This document shows positions 1 through 10,348 of a stretch of 64,000 nucleotides of DNA, piece after piece. The stretch is from Rhizobiales bacterium 62-17 (GTDB lineage Bacteria > Pseudomonadota > Alphaproteobacteria > Rhizobiales > Beijerinckiaceae), in assembly GCA_001898965.1 (NCBI GenBank), contig MKVW01000005.1, positions 124,001 through 188,000 on the forward strand, given 5' to 3'. The notes under the pieces were generated by a model. That model was not told the DNA's origin. It did no database searches and saw only the letters and a program-made list of their open reading frames with translations. How positions within the stretch are numbered: the stretch's first letter is position 1; the number at the start of each line of letters is the position of its first letter. Position numbers and translations under genes: made by a program.

Positions 1-233
1 GACGGTTTCATGCCGTAGAAGACGCGTTGGCCAACCTTGGATGGGCCGCTTGAATCGGCGAGCCAGGCGATCGTGCCGCAGAGCGCACCGCCGCAATCGC
101 TGATGCGCACGCGGCTTTTGCCATTGTCGCGCAGCCAGACGCCCTTGGCGTCCTGGGCCTGGGCGGGCAGGGCGCCAGACAGAAGCAGAAGTCCCGCGCC
201 CCAGAGCAGATGTTTCGATGAAAAGACCGGCAT
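1..233 (-). CDS. DUF2147 family secreted protein, 3' part cut by window edge
   Basis: Reading the minus strand from ATG at 233 gives a Sec signal peptide (hydrophobic run of about 15 residues ending in AQAQ) followed by a mature start with GVWLRDNG, ISDCGGALCG and TIAWL. The paired Cys and the G-W...LCGTIAWL pattern are the hallmark of the DUF2147 fold, small periplasmic or secreted proteins of unknown function. Only about 77 residues are present; the family is usually 110-150 residues, so the 3' half lies outside the window. An overlapping frame from 238 is a shadow. Confidence 0.75.
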   Translation of the reverse strand, partial: MPVFSSKHLLWGAGLLLLSGALPAQAQDAKGVWLRDNGKSRVRISDCGGALCGTIAWLADSSGPSKVGQRVFYGMKP

Positions 234-355
234 GGCACATCCCTCCGTTTCGTACCGCGCCCAGCATAGCCGGACGGTGAACGGGCTCAAAGCGCGACGG
301 AGGGCGACCAAAGGATGAGCCGCGGTGCATCTTCTGATGCACCGCGGGAAGATTT

Positions 356-1732
<1,377 letters not shown>

Positions 1733-1791
1733 TTATCCCGTTTGGAGCGGGGCGGCAGGTCCTTCGTTCCGCCCGTGCCCAGGAGAGTCAG

Positions 1792-2055
1792 ATGCGCTCC
1801 CGAAATTGGTCCGAACCGAGTGAAAACAATGGCTTCAGCTACGCTATGCCGCCGGAGCTGGCGCAGCAGCAGTTGCGTATGTCGGTTCGGCTGGTGGCAT
1901 TGATGGCCTTTGCCATCGCCATTGCTTTGGTGGCGACCATGCGCGCGCCGCAGCCCGCCAAGGGACCGACCGAAGCGCATCGCAACGGTCCGCCGGTGAT
2001 GACCTTCGTTGCCGATAACGCGCCCGTGGGTTCAGCCACGGTTCATCTGCGCTGA
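1792..2055 (+). CDS. Small single-pass membrane protein, unknown function
   Basis: An 87-residue reading frame with a strong AGGAGAG ribosome site seven bases before ATG 1792. The first 30 residues are polar, then VRLVALMAFAIAIALVAT forms one transmembrane helix, followed by a short polar tail (RAPQPAKGPTEAH). I do not recognise a family. The good Shine-Dalgarno, the clean helix and its place between two real genes support translation; no function can be assigned. Confidence 0.55.
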   Translation: MRSRNWSEPSENNGFSYAMPPELAQQQLRMSVRLVALMAFAIAIALVATMRAPQPAKGPTEAHRNGPPVMTFVADNAPVGSATVHLR

Positions 2056-2116
2056 CTACAGTGAACGGTGTGATGTGCCCTTAGCTTTGGGCCTTCCGTT
2101 TTTACTGGAGACAGCC

Positions 2117-2524
2117 ATGAAGACCCGCATTCTTGCCGCTCTCGCATTCGCGACCGCCCTCACTGGCGCAGCTTTGGCGCAGGCGCCGGCTCCTTCAACG
2201 CAACCCGCCAAGCCCGTCATGCCGCCGCCGGCCGCAACGGCGCCAGCGACGACTGCTCCCGCCACCACAGCCAAGCCCGCAACACCTGCAACGGCGCCCA
2301 CGACCGCTGCCAAGCCAGCTGCCGCGACCGATCTTCTCGACATCAACACCGCCTCCGCCGCCGATCTGGAAAAGCTGAAAGGCATTGGCGCAGCGCGTTC
2401 GGCCGCCATCATCAAGGGCCGTCCGTATCGCGGCAAGAACGAGCTGCTCGACAAGAATATCGTGCCGAAGAATGTCTATGAAGACATCAAGGATCACATC
2501 ATCGCCAAGCAGGCAGCCCGTTAA
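2117..2524 (+). CDS. Secreted helix-hairpin-helix (ComEA-like) protein
   Basis: A 135-residue protein with a signal peptide (MKTRILAALAFATALTGAALAQA), a low-complexity Ala/Pro/Thr linker of about 55 residues, and a C-terminal helix-hairpin-helix domain recognisable from LLDINTASAADLEKLKGIGAARSAAII and a second hairpin ending in IKDHIIA. ComEA-type HhH domains bind double-stranded DNA without sequence preference; in Gram-negatives such proteins are periplasmic. No other competence genes are in the window, so a role in DNA uptake is only a family-based guess. ATG 2117 has a GGAG ribosome site. A strong terminator follows. Confidence 0.82.
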   Translation: MKTRILAALAFATALTGAALAQAPAPSTQPAKPVMPPPAATAPATTAPATTAKPATPATAPTTAAKPAAATDLLDINTASAADLEKLKGIGAARSAAIIKGRPYRGKNELLDKNIVPKNVYEDIKDHIIAKQAAR

Positions 2525-2550
2525 TCGATCAAGACATGAATTCCGTGGAA

Positions 2551-2580
2551 CGCGCCGCTCACTAGCGGCGCGTTTTTATT
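2551..2580 (+). terminator. Rho-independent terminator after the HhH gene
   Basis: A 9-bp GC-rich perfect stem (CGCGCCGCT / AGCGGCGCG) with a 4-base loop, followed directly by TTTTTATTTT, 26 bases after the stop codon at 2524. Confidence 0.9.
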
Positions 2581-2595
2581 TTGAGCCGAAACCTG

Positions 2596-2758
2596 GGTGT
2601 CATCCCGGACGCCTGCGCAGCAGGTGATCCGGGAACCAGGGGCAAACGGATGAGTGTCCTACTCGGCGACGTCGTATCTTCACCGCATCAAGATAAGCAG
2701 CATCCATCACACGCCCCTGGTTCCCGGATCGCGCTTTCAGCGCGTCCGGGACGACACC
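2596..2758. repeat. Long interspersed palindrome (RPE-like), copy 1
   Basis: The outer ends GGTGTCATCCCGGACGC and GCGTCCGGGACGACACC are inverted copies, and an inner pair (ATCCGGGAACCAGGGGC / GCCCCTGGTTCCCGGAT) continues the arms, leaving about 65 bases of unrelated loop in the middle. The same arm sequence occurs at 13280-13428 and 38407-38448. It is noncoding and sits between convergent genes, the usual place for REP/RPE-type elements. Confidence 0.85.
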
Positions 2759-2786
2759 AAGGCTGCGCACAATGCGTCCGACGTAA

Positions 2787-3146
2787 TCAGATCTTATCCT
2801 TGAAGATGAAGGCCGCGCCGGCCGCGATCAGGATGAAGCCGACGGCGTGATTCCAGCCGAGCTGTTCCTTGAGATAGAAGGTCGAGAAGCCGGCGAACAC
2901 GAGCAAGGTAATCACTTCCTGCATCGTTTTGAGTTCGGCAACGGAATAGAAGGCGCTGCCGTAGCGATTGGCTGGAACGGCGAAGCAATATTCGACGAGC
3001 GCGATGCCCCAGCTTGCGAGAATCGCCCAAAGCAGCGGGCTTTCCTTGTATTTCAGATGGCCATACCAGGCGAACGTCATGAAGACGTTCGACAGGATGA
3101 GCAGGATGGGGGCAAGCAAGGCCGGCGGGATTAAGTTCGATACCAT
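2787..3146 (-). CDS. DUF486 / DMT-family small membrane protein
   Basis: A 119-residue protein with four hydrophobic helices and the family signature ELKTMQEVITLLVFAGFSTFYLKEQLGW. DUF486 proteins are single-unit members of the drug/metabolite transporter superfamily, resembling half of an EamA transporter; substrates are unknown. ATG 3146 is preceded by GGAG at ideal spacing. Monocistronic, with its 3' end pointing at the palindrome. Confidence 0.85.
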   Translation of the reverse strand: MVSNLIPPALLAPILLILSNVFMTFAWYGHLKYKESPLLWAILASWGIALVEYCFAVPANRYGSAFYSVAELKTMQEVITLLVFAGFSTFYLKEQLGWNHAVGFILIAAGAAFIFKDKI

Positions 3147-3223
3147 TTCCGCTCCAGATAGGGCGTCTTCGTCATGTCGAGGGGTGACAGAGTTTTGCTT
3201 AGCACGAACGACGCGGCAAAGTT

Positions 3224-4444
3224 TTATGTCGTATTGGGATCAAGCTGCCCGGTGCTGCGTGGCGTGAAAAATCGCGCATTGAGAAGCCAAAATGCTAAGC
3301 CGGCCAAGGCGATGGCCCCCAGGATCAGGAAGGCGGCGCCATAGCTCCATCGGTCGGCGGCGAAGCCGGCGATGGTGGTGCTGAAGGCCGCGCCGATGCC
3401 TTGCACGGTCATGACGGCGCCGAGGCCGGCGTTGACATGGCCCGTGCCGGCCAGAACCCGGGCGACGAGGCCGGGCAGAGCGACGCCCAGAAGGCCGGCG
3501 CCGACGCCATCGAGAATCTGCACCGGGATGAGCGCGCCGGGTTCGGTGAACGACCAGGCGATGAGGCCCCGGATCGGCAGCGCGACAAGAGCGGCAATGA
3601 AAAGCGGGCTATAGCCGCGCACTTCGGCAATGCGGGCGGCAAGCAAAGCCGCCGGTATCATGGTGATTTGCGCAATCAGAATGGTCGCGGCCGTATAGGC
3701 GCTCGGATCCCATTGATCGCCGCGCGCCACCATGGCTTGGCCCAGAAGCGGCAGCATCGCGGCGTTGCCGAGATGAAACAGCGCCATCGTCACGGCGATG
3801 ACGATCAACGGGCGCGAGGTGAGCAAGGTGGAATAACTGCTGACAGCTGGCGCGTCCGCGCCGACATTTTCCCGCCCGCGCGCCGCTTCGTGGTCGATGT
3901 CGCCGCCCTTGATGGAGAGCACCGCGATGGCCGATGCCACGGCCATGGCGGACATCAAGACGAATATCGCGACGAAACCGAAGAGATAACCGAGAAGCCC
4001 GGCCAGCGCTGCGGCAGAGGCATTACCCGCATGGTTGAACGCTTCATTGCGGCCGAGCTGATGGGCGAAGCCTGCCTGTTTGACGAGGCCCAAGGTCAAT
4101 GCGGCGATGATGGGACCCATGGCGGCGCCGCCAATGGCGCTGATCGTCTGCGCCGCGGCGGTGATGGGAAATGTCGGATACAGATAGTTGATGGCGTTCG
4201 CCAGGATGACCGCGACAATGGCCGTGATCGCCAATGCCCGTTTGGCTTTCGTCGTGTCGACGAGAATGCCCGCCGGCGTCGTTGCGATCATGCCAGCCAA
4301 GCCGCCGATCGTCATGACGATCCCGATTTCCGAAGCGCTCCACTGCCGGTTCTGCAAAAAGACGCCGAGAAACGGGCCCAATCCGTCGCGGACATCGGCC
4401 ATGAAGAAATTGGCGGCGTTCAATGCCGTAATGGAGGTGGCCAT
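3224..4444 (-). CDS. Major facilitator superfamily transporter
   Basis: About 406 residues with 12 predicted membrane helices. N-terminal GLGPFLGVFL and the loop 2-3 segment GMIATTPAGILVDTTKAKR fit the MFS motif A region of the inner-membrane efflux type. The family is proton-linked export or import of small molecules; nothing here fixes a substrate. The frame can be opened at TTG 4465, but ATG 4444 (MATSITALNAANFF) is a more usual start; neither has a strong ribosome site. It lies 74 bases after the DUF1501 gene on the same strand, so co-transcription is possible. Confidence 0.82.
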   Translation of the reverse strand: MATSITALNAANFFMADVRDGLGPFLGVFLQNRQWSASEIGIVMTIGGLAGMIATTPAGILVDTTKAKRALAITAIVAVILANAINYLYPTFPITAAAQTISAIGGAAMGPIIAALTLGLVKQAGFAHQLGRNEAFNHAGNASAAALAGLLGYLFGFVAIFVLMSAMAVASAIAVLSIKGGDIDHEAARGRENVGADAPAVSSYSTLLTSRPLIVIAVTMALFHLGNAAMLPLLGQAMVARGDQWDPSAYTAATILIAQITMIPAALLAARIAEVRGYSPLFIAALVALPIRGLIAWSFTEPGALIPVQILDGVGAGLLGVALPGLVARVLAGTGHVNAGLGAVMTVQGIGAAFSTTIAGFAADRWSYGAAFLILGAIALAGLAFWLLNARFFTPRSTGQLDPNTT

Positions 4445-4518
4445 CGATGCGGGGCTCGCGAGCAATACAAGCGTGATCCAATCGATGGCATAATCCGTAT
4501 CGAAGGCAATTGGTTTCT

Positions 4519-5739
4519 TTATGCGATCAGGCCACGTAGCGGTTTGGCCGAAGTCGAATCCGGGAAAACGCCTTCGATCTGCGCCATGCCGATGTTGAGA
4601 TGATCGACCAGCAAGCCCTTGAGCACGGCGCGCAGATCGGTCGTCGCCTTCAGGTCGCGTTTTTCAAACAATTGTTCGTCGCGCAGGCCCGGCCAATCGG
4701 CGACCATCTTGCCGCCGGCCAAAGCGCCGCCGGCGAGGAAAGCGACGGTGCCGGTGCCGTGGTCGGTGCCCGTCGTGCCGTTGACCTTCGCCGTGCGGCC
4801 GAACTCGGTGATGGCGACGACGACCGTGTCCTTCCAGGCCGCACCGAGGCCGGTTTCGAATTCGGCGATGGCGGCATCGAGGCCCGCCAGCAACTGCGCC
4901 AGACGGCCGGTGGCGCCGCCTTCATTGGCATGGGTATCCCAACCGTCGAAGGCCAGCGCCGCGATGCGCGGGCCATCGTCGGCGGCGAGCAGCTTGGCGG
5001 CACCGCGCGCCGGCGTGCGCATGGCTTCGATCACATTGCCGCCGACGGGGCGCATGCCGCCGGCTTCGCGCTGGGCGATCTTCTCGATGTCGAGGCTTTC
5101 GGTGAGTACGGTGGCCAGCGCCTTGTCCCGTTCGCGGTAAAGCGCCAGCAGGCGCTGTTCGAGATCGTCCTGCACCGCCGGCAAAGTGCTTGGCGTCCAG
5201 CCGGTGACAGGGGCGCCACCGCGCAGGATGAGCGGCGTCGCCGGGCCGACGCCGAGTGCTTTGCCGCGCGCTGCAATCCGCTCGCCCTTCGGCAGAACGG
5301 AGACGGCGCGGTTGAGCCAGCCGGAATCGGTGCGTCCTGCACCGGCATAGCCGCTTTCCAACACGTCCTGGCCGTCGAAATGCGAGCGGTCGCGATAGGC
5401 GGTCGCCGTGGCGTGAACGATGGTCGCCTGCCGCGCGCCGTAGAGGCGGACGAGATTGGTCATCGAGGGATGCAGCGCAAAGAAACCGTCGAGCGGCAAA
5501 GCCGGTGTGTCGCCGGTGAGCGACAAAGCGATGGGGCCATGCAGGGCGGCATAAGAGGGATCGCCGATCGGGGGAACCGCGCCCAGGCCATCGAGTGCGC
5601 CGCGCAGGATGATGGCGATGAAGCGCGGATCGCGCGCGTCGGCGGCGCGGGCGAAATGCGGCAGATAGGACCAGGCGAACAGTGCGCCGCCGGTGACGAG
5701 CAATTGTCGGCGCGTGGCATGCGGGAGGTTGGAGGCCAT
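4519..5739 (-). CDS. DUF1501 exported protein
   Basis: A 406-residue protein with a twin-arginine-like leader (ATRRQLLVTGGALFAWSYL...ARAAD) and the DUF1501 pattern: AIILRGALDGLGAVPP, ALDGFFALHPSM-type segment, FDGWDTHANEG, a VVVAITEFGRTAKVNGTTGTDHGTG block and a C-terminal LKATTDLRAVLKGLL. The ITEFGR...GTDHG block resembles the metal-binding part of alkaline-phosphatase/sulfatase-fold enzymes. The protein should fold in the cytoplasm and be exported by Tat. It follows the DUF1800 gene with a 5-base gap, an arrangement seen in many bacteria; the biochemical role is unknown. Confidence 0.9.
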   Translation of the reverse strand: MASNLPHATRRQLLVTGGALFAWSYLPHFARAADARDPRFIAIILRGALDGLGAVPPIGDPSYAALHGPIALSLTGDTPALPLDGFFALHPSMTNLVRLYGARQATIVHATATAYRDRSHFDGQDVLESGYAGAGRTDSGWLNRAVSVLPKGERIAARGKALGVGPATPLILRGGAPVTGWTPSTLPAVQDDLEQRLLALYRERDKALATVLTESLDIEKIAQREAGGMRPVGGNVIEAMRTPARGAAKLLAADDGPRIAALAFDGWDTHANEGGATGRLAQLLAGLDAAIAEFETGLGAAWKDTVVVAITEFGRTAKVNGTTGTDHGTGTVAFLAGGALAGGKMVADWPGLRDEQLFEKRDLKATTDLRAVLKGLLVDHLNIGMAQIEGVFPDSTSAKPLRGLIA

Positions 5740-5744
5740 GACGG

Positions 5745-7205
5745 TTATCTCCTCTGGAATTCCGGCGACATCAGCACGAGGGCGATGGCCTGTTCGCGCG
5801 ACTCAGCGCGCCCTATCGTTTGTTTGAGATCGGCTGATGCGGCGGCGCCGGCGGCGGCATCGAGCGCTTCCTCCGGATCGGTGAGATTGCCGAGGCGCTT
5901 GGCGATCTGATTGGAAATTTCCAGCCGCGCCTTCATGCCATTGGGCGTGGCCCAGGCGAAATTGGTATCGGCGAAACCGTTCGGGCCGGGCGGTTGCCAG
6001 AGTGGTGCGCCCATCAGAGCAAGCGCGCCAAGATAACGCTGTGGCTGGTCGGGCGTGCGCGCGAACAGCCGTGAGGAGGCAACCAGGAATTCATAAGGAC
6101 TGCGGATTTTGGTGAGCGGCGTCGACCAGGATAGCGGATCGTTGACGAGTGCGGTCGAGACCGCTTTCAGGTCGCCGTCGCTGTCGCGAAACACGTTCGC
6201 CAGTTTGTCGACAAGGGCTTGAGGCGGATCGTCGGCGATGAAATGGCGCACCAGTTTGGTGGCGATGAATTTGGCGGTCGAGGGATGGCGCGCCAAATCG
6301 TCGAGCGCTTGTTCGCCCTGCGCCACGCCATCTTCCGCATAAGTCTTTCGCAGCAAAGTTTGAGCGCCGGGCTCATGCGCATTGGCGTTGAAGGTGAACG
6401 TGCCTGGCGTCCCCAGCCGCGCGGCTGGGCCGACGACCGTCCACCCCGTGATGATGCGGGCGAAGGCGGTGACATCGGCTTGGGTGTAGCCGCCGTCGAC
6501 GCCGAGCGTGTGCAACTCCATGATTTCGCGCGCCAGATTTTCATTGAGGCCGCGTTTGCCGTTTTGCCCGGCGCGGGAATTGGGGCCGATGGATTGCGCA
6601 TTGTCGAGATAGAACAGCATGGCCGGATGCTGTTCGACGGCGCGCAGCAGATCGGCGAAACGACCGAGCACATGCGGGCGGATCGCTTCGCGCTCGAAGG
6701 CGCCGGCCGTGACGCGCACGCCCGGACCTTTGATCGCCGAAATGCAGAAATGATTGGACCAGAAGGTGACGAGCCGTTCGACGAAGCCGCAGGCCGGCGC
6801 ATGGGCACGCTGGATGCGGGCCAGGGCTTCGGCGCGGAAGCGTTCGGCGATGACGTTGAAATTGGGTTGCGGTGGGAGTGGCGCGAATGGTTGCGGCGCG
6901 GGTGTTTCCGTTGGCTCGCTTGCCACTTGTCCGTTCGCGGCCTGCTGATTGGCGCTCTGTTGATTGACGGCGATGCGATAGGCGCGTTCCTGTTGTTGCA
7001 AGCCGTATAGCTCGCTCAGCAAGGCGTCGGTCGAGTGCAGGATTGGATTTTCGAGGCGCGTTGAGCGCGGGCTTGTCAGCTCAGCCAGGACGAAGCCGCG
7101 TGGGTCGCTTGCCGCGGCTGCAAGGTCGCCGGAGTTGCCGCCGCGTGCGCCGAAGCCGAAGCGGTTGAGCGCGACGAGCGCCTGTTGTGTCGAATCTGCC
7201 GCCAT
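5745..7205 (-). CDS. DUF1800 domain protein
   Basis: A 486-residue protein with the DUF1800 signatures LNRFGFGARGG at the N-terminus, VTFWSNHFCIS, YLDNAQSIGPNSRAG, NENLAREIMELHTLGVDGGYTQADV, ITGW and KFIATKLVRHFIADDPP. The family is always found next to DUF1501; the pair is thought to act together in the envelope but has no proven reaction. No clear signal peptide is present on this member, so it might be carried with the Tat-exported partner (inference). First gene of the pair; ATG 7205 has a weak GAG ribosome site. Confidence 0.9.
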   Translation of the reverse strand: MAADSTQQALVALNRFGFGARGGNSGDLAAAASDPRGFVLAELTSPRSTRLENPILHSTDALLSELYGLQQQERAYRIAVNQQSANQQAANGQVASEPTETPAPQPFAPLPPQPNFNVIAERFRAEALARIQRAHAPACGFVERLVTFWSNHFCISAIKGPGVRVTAGAFEREAIRPHVLGRFADLLRAVEQHPAMLFYLDNAQSIGPNSRAGQNGKRGLNENLAREIMELHTLGVDGGYTQADVTAFARIITGWTVVGPAARLGTPGTFTFNANAHEPGAQTLLRKTYAEDGVAQGEQALDDLARHPSTAKFIATKLVRHFIADDPPQALVDKLANVFRDSDGDLKAVSTALVNDPLSWSTPLTKIRSPYEFLVASSRLFARTPDQPQRYLGALALMGAPLWQPPGPNGFADTNFAWATPNGMKARLEISNQIAKRLGNLTDPEEALDAAAGAAASADLKQTIGRAESREQAIALVLMSPEFQRR

Positions 7206-7309
7206 CGCGTCGTCTCACGAATGATCGCGTTGAAGCTTCCCGACTATGTCCTGACAAACATGGCCGCAGGATGAACGGATCAGGGAGAATGCGCGGTCGA
7301 AGCTGACAG

Positions 7310-8437
7310 TCAGCTGAAACGAACGACCTGCCGGATGGCTTTGCCTTCCCGCAGCCGGTCAAAGCCGGCGTTGATGTCGTCAAGCGTGATCTGATCGGTC
7401 AGCAGCCGATCGACCGGCAGACGGCCGCGCCGGAAGAGATTGAGATAGCGCGGCAGATCGCGCGTGGGCACGCAGGTGCCGATGTAACTGCCCTTGAGCG
7501 TGCGCTCTTCGGCGACAAGGCTGACGGCGGGAATCTGCAACATCGCTGAAGGCGCGGGCAGGCCACCGGTGACGGTGGTGCCGCCACGTTTGGTGACCGC
7601 ATAAGCCAGTTCGAGCGCCTTCGCCGATCCGGCCAGTTCGATCACCGTGTCATAGCCGCCTTTGCTCGCGTCACGAATGTTGGCGATGGCATCGACGCTG
7701 CCGGATTCAAAAGTCTCCGTCGCGCCGAGTTGCCGTGCGACAGCGAGTTTGCCGGCATCGAGATCGATGGCGGCGACACGGTCGGCGCCGCAGGCGAGTG
7801 CGCCCAGCAAAGCCGAGAGACCGACGCCGCCGAGACCGACGATGGCGACCGTCGATCCCGCCGCGATCTGCGCCGTATTGATCACCGCGCCGACGCCGGT
7901 GAGCACGGCGCAGCCGAAGAGGGCCGCATGTTCGAGCGGAATATCCTTGTCGATGCGCACGAGCGAGCGGCGCGAGACCACCGCGTGATCGGCGAAGGCC
8001 GATACGCCCATGTGATGATTGATCGGCGTGCCGTTGCGGCTGATGCGCTTTTCGCCCGAGAGCAAAGTGCCGGCGCCATTGGCGGCAGCGGCCGGTTCGC
8101 ACAGCGCCGGGCGGCCTGTAGCGCAGGGCAGGCAATGGCCGCAACTCGGCACGAAGACCAAAACGACATGATCGCTGATGCTGAGATCATCGACACCAGG
8201 GCCCAGGGCTTCGACGATGCCGGAGGCTTCGTGGCCGAGTGCCATGGGCGTGGGGCGGGGTCGCGATCCATCGATCACCGAGAGATCGGAATGGCAGAGG
8301 CCGGCGGCGGCGATGCGCACCAGGACTTCGCCAGGGCCGGGTGGCGCGATCTCTACCTCGGTGATCGTCAGCGGGCGTGACGAGGCATAGGGCGGCGAAC
8401 GGCCCATATCTTCCAGAACGGCGGCGCGCACTTTCAT
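7310..8437 (-). CDS. Zinc-dependent alcohol dehydrogenase
   Basis: A 375-residue medium-chain dehydrogenase/reductase. Catalytic zinc ligands are visible as C48 (AAGLCHS), H69-E70 (ALGHE) and C176 (FGCAV); the structural zinc site is C99, C102, C105 and C113 (CGHCLPC...LC); the nucleotide-binding turn is GLGGVG at 201-206. It should oxidise an alcohol or reduce an aldehyde with NAD(P). It is the last gene of a minus-strand set (cupin, reductase, dehydrogenase; gaps of 14 and 36 bases), which suggests a step in the same catabolic route as the neighbouring aromatic genes. Confidence 0.9.
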   Translation of the reverse strand: MKVRAAVLEDMGRSPPYASSRPLTITEVEIAPPGPGEVLVRIAAAGLCHSDLSVIDGSRPRPTPMALGHEASGIVEALGPGVDDLSISDHVVLVFVPSCGHCLPCATGRPALCEPAAAANGAGTLLSGEKRISRNGTPINHHMGVSAFADHAVVSRRSLVRIDKDIPLEHAALFGCAVLTGVGAVINTAQIAAGSTVAIVGLGGVGLSALLGALACGADRVAAIDLDAGKLAVARQLGATETFESGSVDAIANIRDASKGGYDTVIELAGSAKALELAYAVTKRGGTTVTGGLPAPSAMLQIPAVSLVAEERTLKGSYIGTCVPTRDLPRYLNLFRRGRLPVDRLLTDQITLDDINAGFDRLREGKAIRQVVRFS

Positions 8438-8473
8438 GGAATCCCTCCTGTCAGGAGGGCATGGTAGCCAGTC

Positions 8474-9355
8474 TCAGCCCTTCACTTCAACGTTGGCGGG
8501 CCGTTCGAAATATTCGACGATGGAATTGTAGCCGCGCTTGGGGTTTTCTGCGTAGGCGCTGTTCCAGATGTCCATCACCGCCGCGCCGATGGGCGCGGGC
8601 AGGCCCATGGCCTCAATGGTTTCCATGTAGAGTTGCATGTCCTTGACGCCGATGCTCATCGGCGAGGCGAAATCGCGCGGTAGGATGGAGCGCGGGAATT
8701 TGTCCACCGTTGCGGAATTGCGGCCGCTGCCGTCGTTGAGGGCGTCGATCAAGGCGCTGGGGTTGAGGCCCGCTTTGACGCCCATGACGATGGCCTCGCA
8801 GGATACGGTGAGAGCGGTGATCGACAAGGCATTGTTGATCACCTTGGCGATCTGCGCCATGCCGGGCTCCGTGCCGACATGGTGAACGCGTGCCGTCAAA
8901 CTGCGCAGCAAGGGGTCGACCCGCGCGAAGATGTCATCGGATCCTGCGCAGACGAAGGCGAATGTGCCCGCATCGACGCCACGTGCGCCGCCGGCCGCGC
9001 CCGTGACCGGACAATCGAGCACGGCGATCTGGGCTTGCGCGAGATGATCGGCGATGTCGCGCATCGTCTTGACGCCAAGCGTCGAACATTCGACCAGGAT
9101 GCGCAGGCGCGTGGCACCGGCGATCTCCTCGGCGACGGCGCGGCTGATGGCTGGCGCGGGCAGGCAGACGAAGGCGATCTCGCACGCATCGGCAACCGCG
9201 CGGGCGGAGCTGGCAACGGTGGCGCCGGCTTCCGCCATCTGTTGCCGCCTCTTGGCATCGGCATCGTAGATGGTGAGGCGGCGCCCCGATTGCAGCAGTT
9301 TGCCCGCCAAGGCGCCGCCGAGTGCGCCGGTGCCGATGAAGCCGATTTCAAACAT
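8474..9355 (-). CDS. NAD(P)-dependent 3-hydroxyisobutyrate-dehydrogenase family reductase
   Basis: A 293-residue beta-hydroxyacid dehydrogenase: N-terminal Rossmann turn GFIGTGALGG, substrate-binding DCPVTGAAGGA near 117-127, and the catalytic Lys in AKVINNAL at about 171. Family members oxidise 3-hydroxyisobutyrate, tartronate semialdehyde or similar short hydroxyacids; which one is not readable. TTG 9361 also opens the frame, but ATG 9355 gives the normal family N-terminus. It starts 14 bases after the cupin gene, so it is probably translated from the same message. Confidence 0.88.
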   Translation of the reverse strand: MFEIGFIGTGALGGALAGKLLQSGRRLTIYDADAKRRQQMAEAGATVASSARAVADACEIAFVCLPAPAISRAVAEEIAGATRLRILVECSTLGVKTMRDIADHLAQAQIAVLDCPVTGAAGGARGVDAGTFAFVCAGSDDIFARVDPLLRSLTARVHHVGTEPGMAQIAKVINNALSITALTVSCEAIVMGVKAGLNPSALIDALNDGSGRNSATVDKFPRSILPRDFASPMSIGVKDMQLYMETIEAMGLPAPIGAAVMDIWNSAYAENPKRGYNSIVEYFERPANVEVKG

Positions 9356-9369
9356 GGTCAATCCGTTTT

Positions 9370-10230
9370 TCAGGCAGCGTGCGGGGCCGTTTGGAAAGCC
9401 GGCATATCCGCCAGGAAAAGATGAAGTGGGGCTTCAGCCTTGATGGTTGCGCTTTCGCCGGCTTCCAGCGCGAAAGCCGAATGGGTTCGCAGAGCGTTGT
9501 CACCAATGGTGCCCGTGCCGGACAATACGAAGCCGATGCGCCAGCCGCCTCGTGCCGAGAGCGCATGTTTTCGGTTTTCATCGAGGCGCAACACGGCAAA
9601 GGTGGTGCCGCGCGTGCCGAACTCGCCCAGATGTTTTGATGCGATCCCTGGCGTGAGGTTCGTCCACGGTTGCTCCTGCGGCTGCATCAAGACCGGTGCA
9701 TCCCAGCGCTTGGGTGCATAGGCGATGCGGCGGCCGCTGACGCTCTCCCAGATCGCCTCGAAAGCATCCTGATTGCGACGCGTCCCCTCCGGCGGATCGT
9801 CGGTGCGGCGATAGATGCCTTTCTCGAATGTACCGAGGCGTTGCAGCGTCGCCATGCCGTCGTTCATCTGCCGTTCGCTGATGAAGCCTTCGCCGCTGTC
9901 GCCGCCGAATTGAAGGGTGATGCCCAGCCGTTCATTGTCGGCTTCTTCCGGACCATAGGGCGTGCTTTCGGGGAAGTAGGCCAGTTCGCCGGGCCTGATC
10001 CAATGGTCCGGTCCATAGTTGATGTCGCCTTCGATGGCGAGGCGCAACTGATCGAAGTTGTGGCGATGGCGCGGCGTCGCAATCGGTCCGTTGGTGCGCA
10101 CGTAAACCAGGCGAAAATTATCGGGCTGTCCTTCGGTGCCGGTTAGCAGCGTGCGGAACAATTTGCCGCCGCCGCGAAATTCCGGTGTCGTCACCGCGCC
10201 TTCATGCGCATCCGCATGGCCGATCTTCAT
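9370..10230 (-). CDS. Cupin-fold protein, first gene of a catabolic operon
   Basis: A 286-residue protein with two beta-rich halves. The first half holds the cupin pattern PRHRHNFDQLRLAIEGDINY...PGELAYFPESTPYGP, with possible metal-binding His residues. The second half has GWRIGFVLSGTG, a weaker cupin-like stretch. Bicupin enzymes in aromatic degradation are often dioxygenases or isomerases, but no specific match is recognised. ATG 10230 has an excellent GGGAGGA ribosome site; the frame extends to 10497 but that extension has no support. It is divergent from the substrate-binding protein gene across 118 bases. Confidence 0.8.
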   Translation of the reverse strand: MKIGHADAHEGAVTTPEFRGGGKLFRTLLTGTEGQPDNFRLVYVRTNGPIATPRHRHNFDQLRLAIEGDINYGPDHWIRPGELAYFPESTPYGPEEADNERLGITLQFGGDSGEGFISERQMNDGMATLQRLGTFEKGIYRRTDDPPEGTRRNQDAFEAIWESVSGRRIAYAPKRWDAPVLMQPQEQPWTNLTPGIASKHLGEFGTRGTTFAVLRLDENRKHALSARGGWRIGFVLSGTGTIGDNALRTHSAFALEAGESATIKAEAPLHLFLADMPAFQTAPHAA

Positions 10231-10348
10231 ATCGTCCTCCCGGGACTTCGCGGGCGCTTGCGTGACCCTTGCGCCTATAGAACGCGTATTTACAGCTTCT
10301 GGGCAAGTCTCTAGGCTCTTACGCAATAAAAAATCTTCGGGAGGAGAC

